A DNA stretch of 10,675 nt from NCBI GenBank assembly GCA_002451215.1, contig DKBM01000070.1:1-10675 (forward strand), given 5' to 3'. This document shows positions 1 through 5,680 of the stretch, piece by piece (position 1 is the first letter of the stretch; each line of letters begins with the position of its first letter). A model generated the notes under the pieces. It was not told the DNA's origin, did not search any database, and was given only the letters and a program-made list of their open reading frames with translations. Source of the DNA: SM1-46 sp002451215. GTDB lineage: Bacteria > Pseudomonadota > Gammaproteobacteria > Acidiferrobacterales > Sulfurifustaceae. Made by a program: the position numbers and the translations under genes.

Positions 1-132
1 CGAGCCGGCGAACAGTGCCGGCGGTAGTTCGGCCACACCGATGCGGATGACAAGATACGTCGACCCCCACATCAGGTACACGATGGCGAGCGCCGCGACG
101 ACCTTGGCGCGCCATAGCGGGTCGGTGTTCAC
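1..132 (-). CDS. EamA/DMT-family transporter, N-terminal fragment
   Basis: This is the first 44 codons of an open reading frame that runs off the left edge; start GTG at 132-130. The translation has a short polar N-terminus (MNTDPLWRAK), then a hydrophobic segment at residues 11-21 leading into WGSTYLVIRIGVAELPPALF. The WGSTYLxIR...LPP pattern is characteristic of the first helix and loop of EamA-domain (drug/metabolite transporter) inner-membrane proteins, which usually have about 10 helices. The substrate cannot be told from this fragment. It starts 11 nt after the rdgB stop codon with no clear Shine-Dalgarno sequence, so it is probably the last visible gene of the kinase-phosphatase-rph-rdgB operon. 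The GTG start is inferred; the only in-frame ATG, codon 21, would delete the conserved helix. In many relatives hemW follows rdgB, so this neighbour is less usual. Confidence 0.82.
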   Translation of the reverse strand, partial: MNTDPLWRAKVVAALAIVYLMWGSTYLVIRIGVAELPPALFAGS

Positions 133-143
133 GTGGTGCGGAT

Positions 144-743
144 CTAGGAAGCGGAACGCAGAGCGGCGACCAGCGCACGCAGGGCCTGGCCGCGGTGGGA
201 TATCGTGTTCTTCACTTCCGCCGGCAGCTCGGCCGACGAGCAGTTGTGTGTCGGCACCCAGAACACCGGGTCATAGCCGAAACCGCCGCTCCCACGCGCC
301 TCGCGCAGAATGCGCCCTTCCCAGATGCCCTGCGCGATCACCGGTGTGGGATCGGCCGCGTGGCGAAGATAGACGATGACACAGACGAAGCGCGCCCCAC
401 GCTTGGCCTCGGGCACCTCATCTAGCGCTTCGAGCAGTTTGCGCAGGTTCTGTCCGTCACCGGCGCCTTTGCCGGCATAGCGCGCCGAGTAGATGCCCGG
501 CGCACCGTTCAGTGCGTCGACCTCGATTCCCGAGTCATCAGCGATTGCGGGCAGGCCGGTGTGGCTCGCGGCATTGCGTGCCTTCAGCAACGCGTTCTCG
601 ATGAACGTGAGCCCGGTCTCCTCGGCTTCTGGCACGCCAAATTCGGATTGCGGCGCGACGCTCATATCGAGTCCCGCGAGGATCTGGCCTAACTCCCGAA
701 CCTTGCCGGGGTTACCGCTCGCCAGCACCACGCGCCGCGTCAT
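144..743 (-). CDS. rdgB: RdgB/HAM1-family XTP/dITP pyrophosphatase
   Basis: A 199-residue protein of normal family length. RdgB hydrolyses dITP, dXTP and the ribonucleotide forms ITP and XTP to monophosphate plus pyrophosphate, keeping deaminated purines out of DNA and RNA; it acts in the cytoplasm as a dimer with Mg2+. Family motifs in order: SGNPGK (9-14) that binds triphosphate, FIENALLKAR (47-56), ADDSGIEVDAL (68-78) with the metal-binding Asp pair 69-70, GAPGIYSARYAG (80-91), GGFGYDPVF (153-161) and SHRGQALR (182-189). The chosen ATG at 743-741 overlaps the rph stop as ATGA, which suggests translational coupling. The frame stays open further upstream into rph, but that part is the rph gene in another frame and the family N-terminus begins at MTRRVVLASGN. 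All key residues are present. Confidence 0.96.
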   Translation of the reverse strand: MTRRVVLASGNPGKVRELGQILAGLDMSVAPQSEFGVPEAEETGLTFIENALLKARNAASHTGLPAIADDSGIEVDALNGAPGIYSARYAGKGAGDGQNLRKLLEALDEVPEAKRGARFVCVIVYLRHAADPTPVIAQGIWEGRILREARGSGGFGYDPVFWVPTHNCSSAELPAEVKNTISHRGQALRALVAALRSAS

Positions 744-1459
744 GGGTTCGCCAAGGCCTGTTTCTGCCGTTCGATCAGCGTGCGGATGCCGTGCTCGGCA
801 AGCGCAGTCATTTCGAGCATCTGCGTATGAGTGAATGGCGCGCCCTCGGCGGTGCCCTGAACCTCTATAAACCCGGCGGACTCGTTCATGACGAAATTCA
901 TATCGGTCTCGGCGCTTGAGTCCTCCGCGTAGTCGAGATCCAGTACGGCGGTACCGCGGTACATGCCTGCCGATACCGATGCCACAAGCTGGCGCAGCGG
1001 ATTGGCGGCGATGTTCTTGGTCTTGCGCACATGCTCGATGGCATCCACTAGCGCCAGGCAGCCGCCGGTGATGGCCGCGGTGCGCGTGCCGCCATCGGCC
1101 TGGAGCACATCGCAATCCACGGTAAAAGTGCGTTCACCGAGGCGAGTCAGATCCACGGCTGCGCGCAGGCTGCGGCCAATCAATCGCTGAATCTCTTGGG
1201 TGCGCCCGCCCTGTTTACCGGTCGCAGCCTCGCGCGGCATGCGCGAGCCTGTCGAGCGCGGCAGCATGCCGTATTCGGCCGTCACCCAGCCCTGGCCCTT
1301 GCCCTTCAGGAATGGCGGAACTTTCTCGTCGACGCTGGCCGTGCACAGCACGCGCGTGTCACCGAATTCGACCAGGACCGAACCTTCCGCGTGCTTGGTA
1401 TAACGGCGGGTAAAACGAATCTCGCGCAGTTGGTTGGGCGCGCGGCCACTTGGGCGCAT
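740..1459 (-). CDS. rph: Ribonuclease PH
   Basis: RNase PH, a phosphorolytic 3'-5' exoribonuclease that trims tRNA 3' ends and helps degrade structured RNA, working as a ring-shaped hexamer. The 239-residue protein aligns with E. coli RNase PH from MRPxGR onward. Visible motifs: YTKHAEGSVLVEFGDT (20-35), GQGWVTAEYGMLPRST (55-70), KQGGRTQEIQRLIGR (82-96) with phosphate-site Arg86, DCDVLQADGGTRTAAITG (115-132) with Arg126, YAEDSSAETDMN (177-188) with metal-site Asp180 and Asp186, and EVQGTAEGAPFTH (199-211). The ATG at 1459-1457 is preceded by GGAG at 7 nt; an in-frame upstream ATG at 1492 would add 11 residues with no counterpart in the family. It lies 77 nt after the PP2C gene and overlaps rdgB by 4 nt. 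The 5' leader contains GGTATC repeats that may control translation. Confidence 0.97.
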   Translation of the reverse strand: MRPSGRAPNQLREIRFTRRYTKHAEGSVLVEFGDTRVLCTASVDEKVPPFLKGKGQGWVTAEYGMLPRSTGSRMPREAATGKQGGRTQEIQRLIGRSLRAAVDLTRLGERTFTVDCDVLQADGGTRTAAITGGCLALVDAIEHVRKTKNIAANPLRQLVASVSAGMYRGTAVLDLDYAEDSSAETDMNFVMNESAGFIEVQGTAEGAPFTHTQMLEMTALAEHGIRTLIERQKQALANP

Positions 1460-1498
1460 GGGGTATCTCCGGGGTATCGAGCGAGGTCGCACGATACC
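1460..1498 (-). promoter_or_regulatory. Repeat-rich rph leader with possible alternative hairpins
   Basis: The 77 nt between the PP2C stop and the rph ATG hold three copies of GGTATC on the plus strand: two direct copies at 1462-1467 and 1473-1478, 11 bp apart and both within GGGGTATC, and one inverted copy at 1493-1498. In the rph message (minus strand) the upstream GGUAUCG (1498-1492) can pair over 7 bp with CGAUACC (1479-1473), leaving the GGAG ribosome site (1470-1467) free. It can also pair over 6 bp with the GAUACC at 1467-1462, which lies between GGAG and AUG and would block initiation. A DNA-binding site is an equally possible reading. The repeats are seen directly; the regulatory role is inferred. 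Confidence 0.4.
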
Positions 1499-1536
1499 GG
1501 ATGCCTCAGGGCGAATAAAGGTCGAGCCGCAAGCGA

Positions 1537-2239
1537 CTAACTGTTGTCGCGCTTGGGTCGTGGTTCAAAACGACTCAGATACTTTTCAAGCTCCTCGATG
1601 CGCTGATCGAGGGAGTCGTTCGGCGACTCCTGNNGTGGACAATGCTTCCCACAAGCCATCGCTGCACAGCAGCAGCGTGTCGCCGCGCTGCAGGCTGGTT
1701 TCCTGTCCGATATCGATTGCCGGTTCCCGCGCGCTTCCGAGACATCTCAGCAACTTGCCCTTGCTGAAATGCTCACCCATCTCGGCCTCGGTCACCAGCC
1801 CCTCTTCGCGCCATTGCTCGAGTGAGGTGTGGTCCTGGGTGCGTGCCAGTACTTGCGTGCCGCGCAAGTGATATAGCCGCGAGTCCCCGACGTGTGCCCA
1901 ATAGGCATAGCCGTTCTGCACGATGCACAAGACACAAGTCGTGCGCGGTTCGATTTCCATCGGGTGACTACGCGCCATGGCCCGGATGACGTTATGGGCG
2001 TGGCGAATGACCAGCGCAAGAAAGGCCGATGGCCGCTCGATGGTCGGCTGCTTCACGTTACGGAAGGCGTGCACGGCGGTTTGCACAAAACTCTCCGCCG
2101 CGAGCTCGCCCCCGGCATGGCCGCCGAGGCCATCGGCCACCGCCATCAGCACTGCATTGTCGCGCTCGGCCACCGTCACCCGGTCCTGATTGCTCGGGCG
2201 GCCGCCGCGCAGGCTGTACTGGGTGACCTGATACTTCAT
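1537..2239 (-). CDS. PP2C-family Ser/Thr protein phosphatase, C-terminus interrupted by assembly gap
   Basis: A metal-dependent (Mg/Mn) PP2C phosphatase, probably the partner of the kinase encoded 4 nt upstream. Motifs from the ATG at 2239: RPSNQDR (14-20), VADGLGGHAGGE (35-46) with the metal Asp37-Gly38, PRTTCVLCIV (98-107), YWAHVGDSRLYHLR (113-126), QDHTSL (135-140), and LLLCSDGLWEALS (189-201) with metal Asp194. An NN at 1633-1634 then breaks the frame. In the shifted frame the gene resumes at QESPNDSLDQRIEELEKYL and ends with TAG at 1539-1537, 31 residues after the gap. PP2C domains normally need some 40-60 more residues after CSDGLW, ending in an Asp-Asn metal motif. That part is absent here, so coding sequence is probably missing at the NN. 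The ATG at 2239 is chosen because MKYQVTQYSLRGG begins the domain; 21 more codons upstream lie inside the kinase gene. Confidence 0.9.
1633..1634. other. Assembly gap (NN) in the PP2C gene
   Basis: Two undetermined bases break the PP2C reading frame; the true gap must be 1 modulo 3 for the frame to continue. The PP2C C-terminal metal motif is missing exactly here, so the NN stands for a longer unsequenced segment rather than two bases. Confidence 0.85.
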
Positions 2240-2243
2240 TTCG

Positions 2244-3191
2244 CTAGGACCGTCCGAACGGAAGTTTGGCCCGCAGGCGTTCGATGAGCGAATCGGGATC
2301 ATCCGGCGGGGCGTCCGGCTCCGGCTGTCTCAGGAACGCGAGCAGATCATCTACCGTTTGTGGCCGCTGCAACTGATCCATCGTCAGGCACCAGTCCACT
2401 GCTTCGAGCAGGTTCCGCGAATAGCGTCGTGCGAACCGGCGCATCGCGGGCTTGTAGCTGTCCTTGGCCGCGCGTTGCGGCGACGGCGGCGGTGCGTGTC
2501 CGCTCATGCATGCATAGATCGATGCGCCGACCGCATACAGGTCGGTCCAGGGCCCAATATGGCCGCGCTCGTGCTGTTCGAGCGGCGCGAATCCGAGTGT
2601 AAGCGTATGTGCCTGGGCGCGTTGTGTCCCCGTGAACGGGGACTGCACCGCGCCGAAATCAAGCAGCAGCGGTCGGCCGCCCGGGCGCAGGTAGATGTTT
2701 GCCGGCTTGATGTCGAGATGCAGAAGGCCGTGCGCATGTAACGCGCGCAGGCCCTCGAGCAGCTGCGGAAAAACCGTGCGAATGAACTTCTCGGACAGCT
2801 CGCCGCCGTGCTTCTTGATGTAGTGGCGCAGGTCCTTGCCTTCTTCGTAAACCATCACGATGTATACCGTGTTGTTCTCGCGGAAGAAGTCCGTCACGCG
2901 CACGATGTTCGGATGGTCGATCTTGGCAAGCGCTGCGGCCTCATCAAAGAACCGCTTCATGCCTTGGCGGAAGGCGCTGGTGGTATCTTCGGAAATCGTC
3001 TCGACGGTTTCGCCGTCAGCGCGCATAGCCTGACTGCTCGGCAGGTACTCCTTGATGACGACCGGCGCATCGCGCTTGGTGTCGTGCGCGAGGTAAACGA
3101 TGCTAAAGCCCCCGCCCCCGAGCGTGCGCTCGACGCGGTAGTGGTGGAGCAGATAGCCCGCCGGCAGGGCGTGCTCGATCTTGAAAGCCAC
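2244..3191 (-). CDS. Hanks-type serine/threonine protein kinase, soluble, HLD (non-RD) catalytic loop
   Basis: A 315-residue protein kinase with no membrane segment. In order: glycine-rich loop LGGGGFSIVYLA (24-35), VVIKEYLP with ATP-site Lys47, helix-C Glu84 in DEAAAL, HPNIVRVTDFF (93-103), catalytic loop HLDIKPANIYL (158-168) with Asp160, Lys162 and Asn165, LDFGA with metal Asp178, GFAPLEQ (200-206) in the APE position, TDLYAVGASIY (216-226) and a final conserved Arg276. Residues 288-301 are a Pro/Asp-rich linker before a short basic tail. It phosphorylates Ser/Thr on targets that cannot be identified here, and the PP2C gene follows after 4 nt, a common writer/eraser pairing. The usual Arg of HRD is Leu, so control by activation-loop phosphorylation may be weak. 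The start is GTG (3191-3189): an in-frame TAA sits just upstream and no later start keeps the glycine loop. No clear Shine-Dalgarno sequence is seen. Confidence 0.95.
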   Translation of the reverse strand: MAFKIEHALPAGYLLHHYRVERTLGGGGFSIVYLAHDTKRDAPVVIKEYLPSSQAMRADGETVETISEDTTSAFRQGMKRFFDEAAALAKIDHPNIVRVTDFFRENNTVYIVMVYEEGKDLRHYIKKHGGELSEKFIRTVFPQLLEGLRALHAHGLLHLDIKPANIYLRPGGRPLLLDFGAVQSPFTGTQRAQAHTLTLGFAPLEQHERGHIGPWTDLYAVGASIYACMSGHAPPPSPQRAAKDSYKPAMRRFARRYSRNLLEAVDWCLTMDQLQRPQTVDDLLAFLRQPEPDAPPDDPDSLIERLRAKLPFGRS

Positions 3192-3340
3192 GGGGATTTA
3201 CACCAATCGACGCCTGCGAGCCGGCACGTTACCAGCCCTTTGTATCATTATATACAAAGGGTCGCGGGTGCGGCCGTCGCCGGTTTCAAGCGCAGGCGTT
3301 TCCCGTTACCATCGGCGCGGTTCCCGATTCCCGTACTTTC
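3192..3340. promoter_or_regulatory. Divergent promoter region between the kinase operon and yicC
   Basis: This 149-bp gap separates the minus-strand kinase operon from plus-strand yicC, so it should hold promoters for both. Around 3236-3261 it turns AT-rich inside a GC-rich background. A perfect TATAAT lies on the minus strand at 3252-3247, but without a recognisable -35 at normal spacing. On the plus strand TTACCA (3229-3234) is followed after 16 bp by TATACA (3251-3256), a plausible promoter for yicC. The segment 3300-3333 has three TTCCCG copies of unknown meaning. No small gene or terminator is evident. Confidence 0.5.
3236..3261. repeat. Perfect 10-bp inverted repeat in the divergent promoter region
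   Basis: Arms CCCTTTGTAT (3236-3245) and ATACAAAGGG (3252-3261) are exact inverse complements separated by 6 bp (CATTAT). The palindrome covers the -10-like sequences of both strands. This geometry suits a dimeric transcription factor acting on both directions. A hairpin terminator is unlikely because it sits between divergent genes and has no T-tract. The binding protein is unknown. Confidence 0.6.
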
Positions 3341-4212
3341 ATGATACTCAGCATGACCGCTTTTGCCCGCCGCGAGGCCAGCCTCGCTGCCGGCGTGCTC
3401 GCGTGGGAATTGCGCAGCGTCAATTCGCGCTATCTCGAGGTGGCAGTGCGCCTGCCCGAGGAGTTGCGCGGCGTGGAGATGCGGGCGCGGGAACTGATCG
3501 CGGGTCGCCTCGGGCGGGGCAAGGTGGAGGCAGGTCTGCGCATGCAGGCGGTTGCCGCCGCCGGCGCACCCCTGGAGCTTGATGAAGGCGTGCTTCGTCA
3601 ATTGCTCGACGCGGCAGCGGCCGTTCAGCGTCTCGGCGGGNNGGGAGCGCCGAGCCGTTACGCACGATCGACTACTTGCGTTGGCCTGGGGCGGTGCGCG
3701 CCACGCCCCTCGATATGGAAGGATTGGCATCCGCGGCACTCGCGCTTCTTGATGAGGCGCTCGAGGAGCTGGTGGCGATGCGCACGCGTGAGGGCGAACG
3801 CCTGGCCGGATTGATCCGCCAACGCCTGGATGCCATGCGCGCGATTGTTTCGCAGGTGCGGGCTATCGTGCCGGAGACTGTCGCCGCTCATCGCGAACGC
3901 CTCAAGGCTCGGCTTGCCGAGGTGCGACAGGAGCTTGATGCAAACCGCCTCGAACAGGAGATCGTGCTGTTCGCCACGCGCAGCGACGTTGCCGAGGAGC
4001 TTGACCGGCTCGCCACACACATCGAGGAGGTCGGCGGGGCGCTTGAGCGAGGTGGCCAGGTCGGTCGGCGCCTCGATTTCCTGATGCAGGAATTCAATCG
4101 CGAGGCCAATACACTCGGGAGCAAGGCGGTAGACATCCGCATGACCAATGCGGCGGTAGAGCTCAAGGTCCTGATCGAGCAGATGCGCGAACAGGTTCAG
4201 AACATCGAGTAG
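3341..4212 (+). CDS. yicC: YicC/YloC-family endoribonuclease (frame broken by NN)
   Basis: YicC-family proteins are endoribonucleases; in E. coli YicC promotes turnover of the small RNA RyhB. The N-terminal part shows SMTAFARRE (4-12) and WELRSVNSRYLE (22-33), then RLPEELR and GRGKVEAGLR. After the NN at 3641-3642 the protein resumes one frame over as GSAEPLRTIDYLRWPG and carries the C-terminal signatures NRLEQEIVLFATRSDVAEELDRL, in two overlapping blocks, GRRLDFLMQEFNREANTLGSKA and ELKVLIEQMREQVQNIE before TAG. Joined, it is about 290 residues, against 287 in E. coli, so little or nothing is missing. ATG 3341 gives MILSMTAFAR, matching E. coli MIRSMTAYAR, although ATG 3353 is in the same frame; no good Shine-Dalgarno sequence is visible. 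It heads the plus-strand cluster. Confidence 0.93.
3641..3642. other. Assembly gap (NN) in yicC
   Basis: The bases left and right of the NN are both GGG. Merging these as a 3-base overlap gives CTC GGC GGG AGC GCC GAG, an in-frame LGGSAE that joins the two halves of YicC at about the family length. The NN is therefore probably a joined contig end with no missing sequence. Confidence 0.75.
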
Positions 4213-4224
4213 GAGGCCACGACG

Positions 4225-4629
4225 ATGACACGCATGATGGCGATGGCGTTTGGGTTGGCAATGGCGTTGCTCGGCGGCTGCGGCACCATCAGTGATGCTT
4301 ATCGGATCGACAACTACGAAAAGACCACGCGCGCCTATGGACGGTTGATACGCTGGTCGGATTTCGAGAAGGCAGTATTATTTCTCAAGCTGGATGCCTC
4401 CACGTCGCTGCCCGATCTCGAGCGCGTCAAGCAGTTCAGGGTGACGTCCTACGAGGCGTTGGATTCCAGGTTCTCGAACAACAAGCGGACAGTCACTCAG
4501 ATCGTGAAGATCGAGTATTTGGTGCTTAGCCGCATGGCCGAGCGCACGCTCACTGACCAGCAGGTTTGGGAGTACTCGGAGGCCGATGAACGCTGGGTAC
4601 TCACGAGCGGCTTTCCGGCATTTAAATAA
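4225..4629 (+). CDS. Predicted small lipoprotein of unknown function
   Basis: A 134-residue protein that I do not assign to a family. The first 19 residues form a lipoprotein signal: short basic start, hydrophobic stretch AMAFGLAMALLGG, and lipobox LGGC with Cys19 as the lipidation site; Gly at +2 gives no inner-membrane retention signal, so the outer membrane is likely. The mature part has YEKTTRAYGRLIRWSDFEKA (31-50, an amphipathic helix), then alternating polar/hydrophobic stretches, VTQIVKIEYLVLS and LTDQQVWEYSEADERWVLTSGFP, resembling a small alpha+beta fold of the NTF2-like kind, though this is a guess. A strong AGGAGG overlaps the yicC stop region and sits about 9 nt before the ATG. 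It is 12 nt after yicC and 48 nt before gmk, so it is cotranscribed with housekeeping genes. Confidence 0.85.
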   Translation: MTRMMAMAFGLAMALLGGCGTISDAYRIDNYEKTTRAYGRLIRWSDFEKAVLFLKLDASTSLPDLERVKQFRVTSYEALDSRFSNNKRTVTQIVKIEYLVLSRMAERTLTDQQVWEYSEADERWVLTSGFPAFK

Positions 4630-4677
4630 AATAGCGGGCGCGCGTTTACGCGGCAGCATCGGCAGGAGTCAAGTCCC

Positions 4678-5286
4678 ATGACATTGCAGACGCCCGCAGG
4701 GCCAAGTGGCAGGCTGTTTATCCTTTCGGCCGCTTCCGGTACCGGCAAGACTTCGCTCGCCAATGCCCTGGTGGAGTCAATGCCGGATGTAGAGTTCTCG
4801 GTGTCGCACACCACGCGCCCCCCGCGTCCCGGAGAGAAATACGGCGTTCACTATTTCTTCGTGAGTCACGTCGAGTTCGAAGCCATGATCGCTGCCGGCC
4901 AGTTTCTCGAGCATGCCAAGGTGTTCGACAACTACTACGGTACCTCCCGCGCGCAGGTCGAGCAGCGCCTCATGCAGGGCAAGCGGGTGATTCTCGATAT
5001 CGATTGGCAGGGCGCCCGTTCCATCAAGGCGCGCATGCCGCAAGCCGTGAGCATTTTTTTGTTGCCACCCTCGCGCGCAGCACTGGAAGAGCGGCTGACT
5101 AGGCGCGGCCAGGACTCGCGTACGGTGATCGCCGGGCGGATGGCCAAGGCGATGACCGAAATCAGCCACTACAGCGAGTTCGACCACGTGGTGGTCAACG
5201 ACGACTTTGATGCGGCACTCGCAGACCTGCGGGCCATTATTGCCGGTCGCCCGGCCGCCACCCGACCGGTGAATATCGATATTGCG
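4678..5286 (+). CDS. gmk: Guanylate kinase, 3' end lost in assembly gap
   Basis: Gmk phosphorylates GMP (and dGMP) to GDP with ATP and is essential for GTP and (p)ppGpp supply. 203 residues are readable before the NN, against 207 in E. coli. P-loop SAASGTGKTS (17-26) in place of the more usual SAPSGAGKSS; GMP-binding SHTTRPPRPGE (43-53) with Ser43, Arg47 and Arg50; HYFF (58-61); FLEHA with Glu78; NYYGTS (85-90); LDIDWQGA (106-113); lid RLTRRGQDS (139-147) and AGRMAKAMTE; VVNDDFDAALADL (172-184). The last 20 residues (from AIIAGRP on) do not match the E. coli tail AERLRMSRQKQ. The stop lies in or just after the gap and cannot be placed. ATG 4678 has AGGAG about 10 nt upstream. Confidence 0.95.
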
Positions 5287-5288
5287 NN
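5287..5288. other. Assembly gap (NN) at the end of gmk
   Basis: The NN begins exactly at a codon boundary after Gmk residue 203. None of the three frames of the 98 bases between the NN and rpoZ gives a recognisable Gmk tail. The gmk stop and perhaps part of the gmk-rpoZ spacer are hidden. The residual segment up to 5386 contains TTTACT (5344-5349) and TAATAT (5366-5371) 16 bp apart, too close to the rpoZ start to be a convincing promoter. Confidence 0.7.
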
Positions 5289-5386
5289 GAATCCTGCGAG
5301 TTGTCGGAGGGGCCGGCGATTGCGACCCCATTGCCCGCCGCGGTTTACTCCTTCAAGTCATTTATTAATATGTGAGGTGAAGTCAA

Positions 5387-5680
5387 ATGGCGCGTGTCAC
5401 CGTCGAAGATTGTCTTGATCACGTTGAGAACCGCTTCCAGCTGGTGCTGGTGGCGGCCAAGCGTGCCCGGCAGCTGGGTCTGGGCGCCGAGGCGTGCGTG
5501 GCGCGCGAGAATGACAAGAACACGGTGGTCGCCCTGCGCGAGATTGCCGGGGGATTCGTGACCAGCGCCATCCTGGACGAGGAAGCACCGCCCGCGGGGC
5601 TCGAAAGCGATGAAGACGCGCAGCAGCCGAACGAAATCATCGCCCCGGTCGGCGAGTCCGGAGAAGCAGGCCCCGCCTGA
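5387..5680 (+). CDS. rpoZ: DNA-directed RNA polymerase omega subunit
   Basis: The 97-residue omega subunit, a chaperone-like component that clamps the beta-prime C-terminus. It begins MARVTV, the N-terminal residues that together with beta-prime form ppGpp site 1 in E. coli RNA polymerase, followed by NRFQLVLVAAKRARQL (15-30) and ENDKNTVVALREIAGG (41-56), the two conserved helical blocks. The C-terminal third (65-97) is acidic and low in conservation, as is usual. GAGGTG precedes the ATG at a good distance. The last 71 nt overlap the spoT start in another frame. With spoT next door, the intact MARVT motif fits a classical ppGpp response in this organism. Confidence 0.97.
   Translation: MARVTVEDCLDHVENRFQLVLVAAKRARQLGLGAEACVARENDKNTVVALREIAGGFVTSAILDEEAPPAGLESDEDAQQPNEIIAPVGESGEAGPA

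Noticed and set aside
744..1115. N-terminal extension of rdgB reaching back to 1115
   Set aside because: This is the rph coding region in another frame; the translation is Arg/His-rich and unlike any RdgB N-terminus, while MTRRVVLASGN at 743 matches the family.
3300..3333. Three TTCCCG copies before yicC
   Set aside because: Spacing is irregular (21 and 7 bp) and the motif is short; I could not link it to a known site.
2808..3344. 178-codon plus-strand open frame opposite the kinase
   Set aside because: It is antisense to a protein with all kinase motifs, a typical shadow frame in GC-rich DNA, with no recognisable domain.
3641..3642. Frameshift or programmed recoding inside yicC
   Set aside because: The shift is located exactly at undetermined bases; an overlap of the GGG on both sides restores the frame and the family length.
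5344..5371. Promoter TTTACT-16-TAATAT before rpoZ
   Set aside because: It would start transcription about 9 nt before the ATG and remove the GAGGTG ribosome site; both boxes match only 4 of 6.
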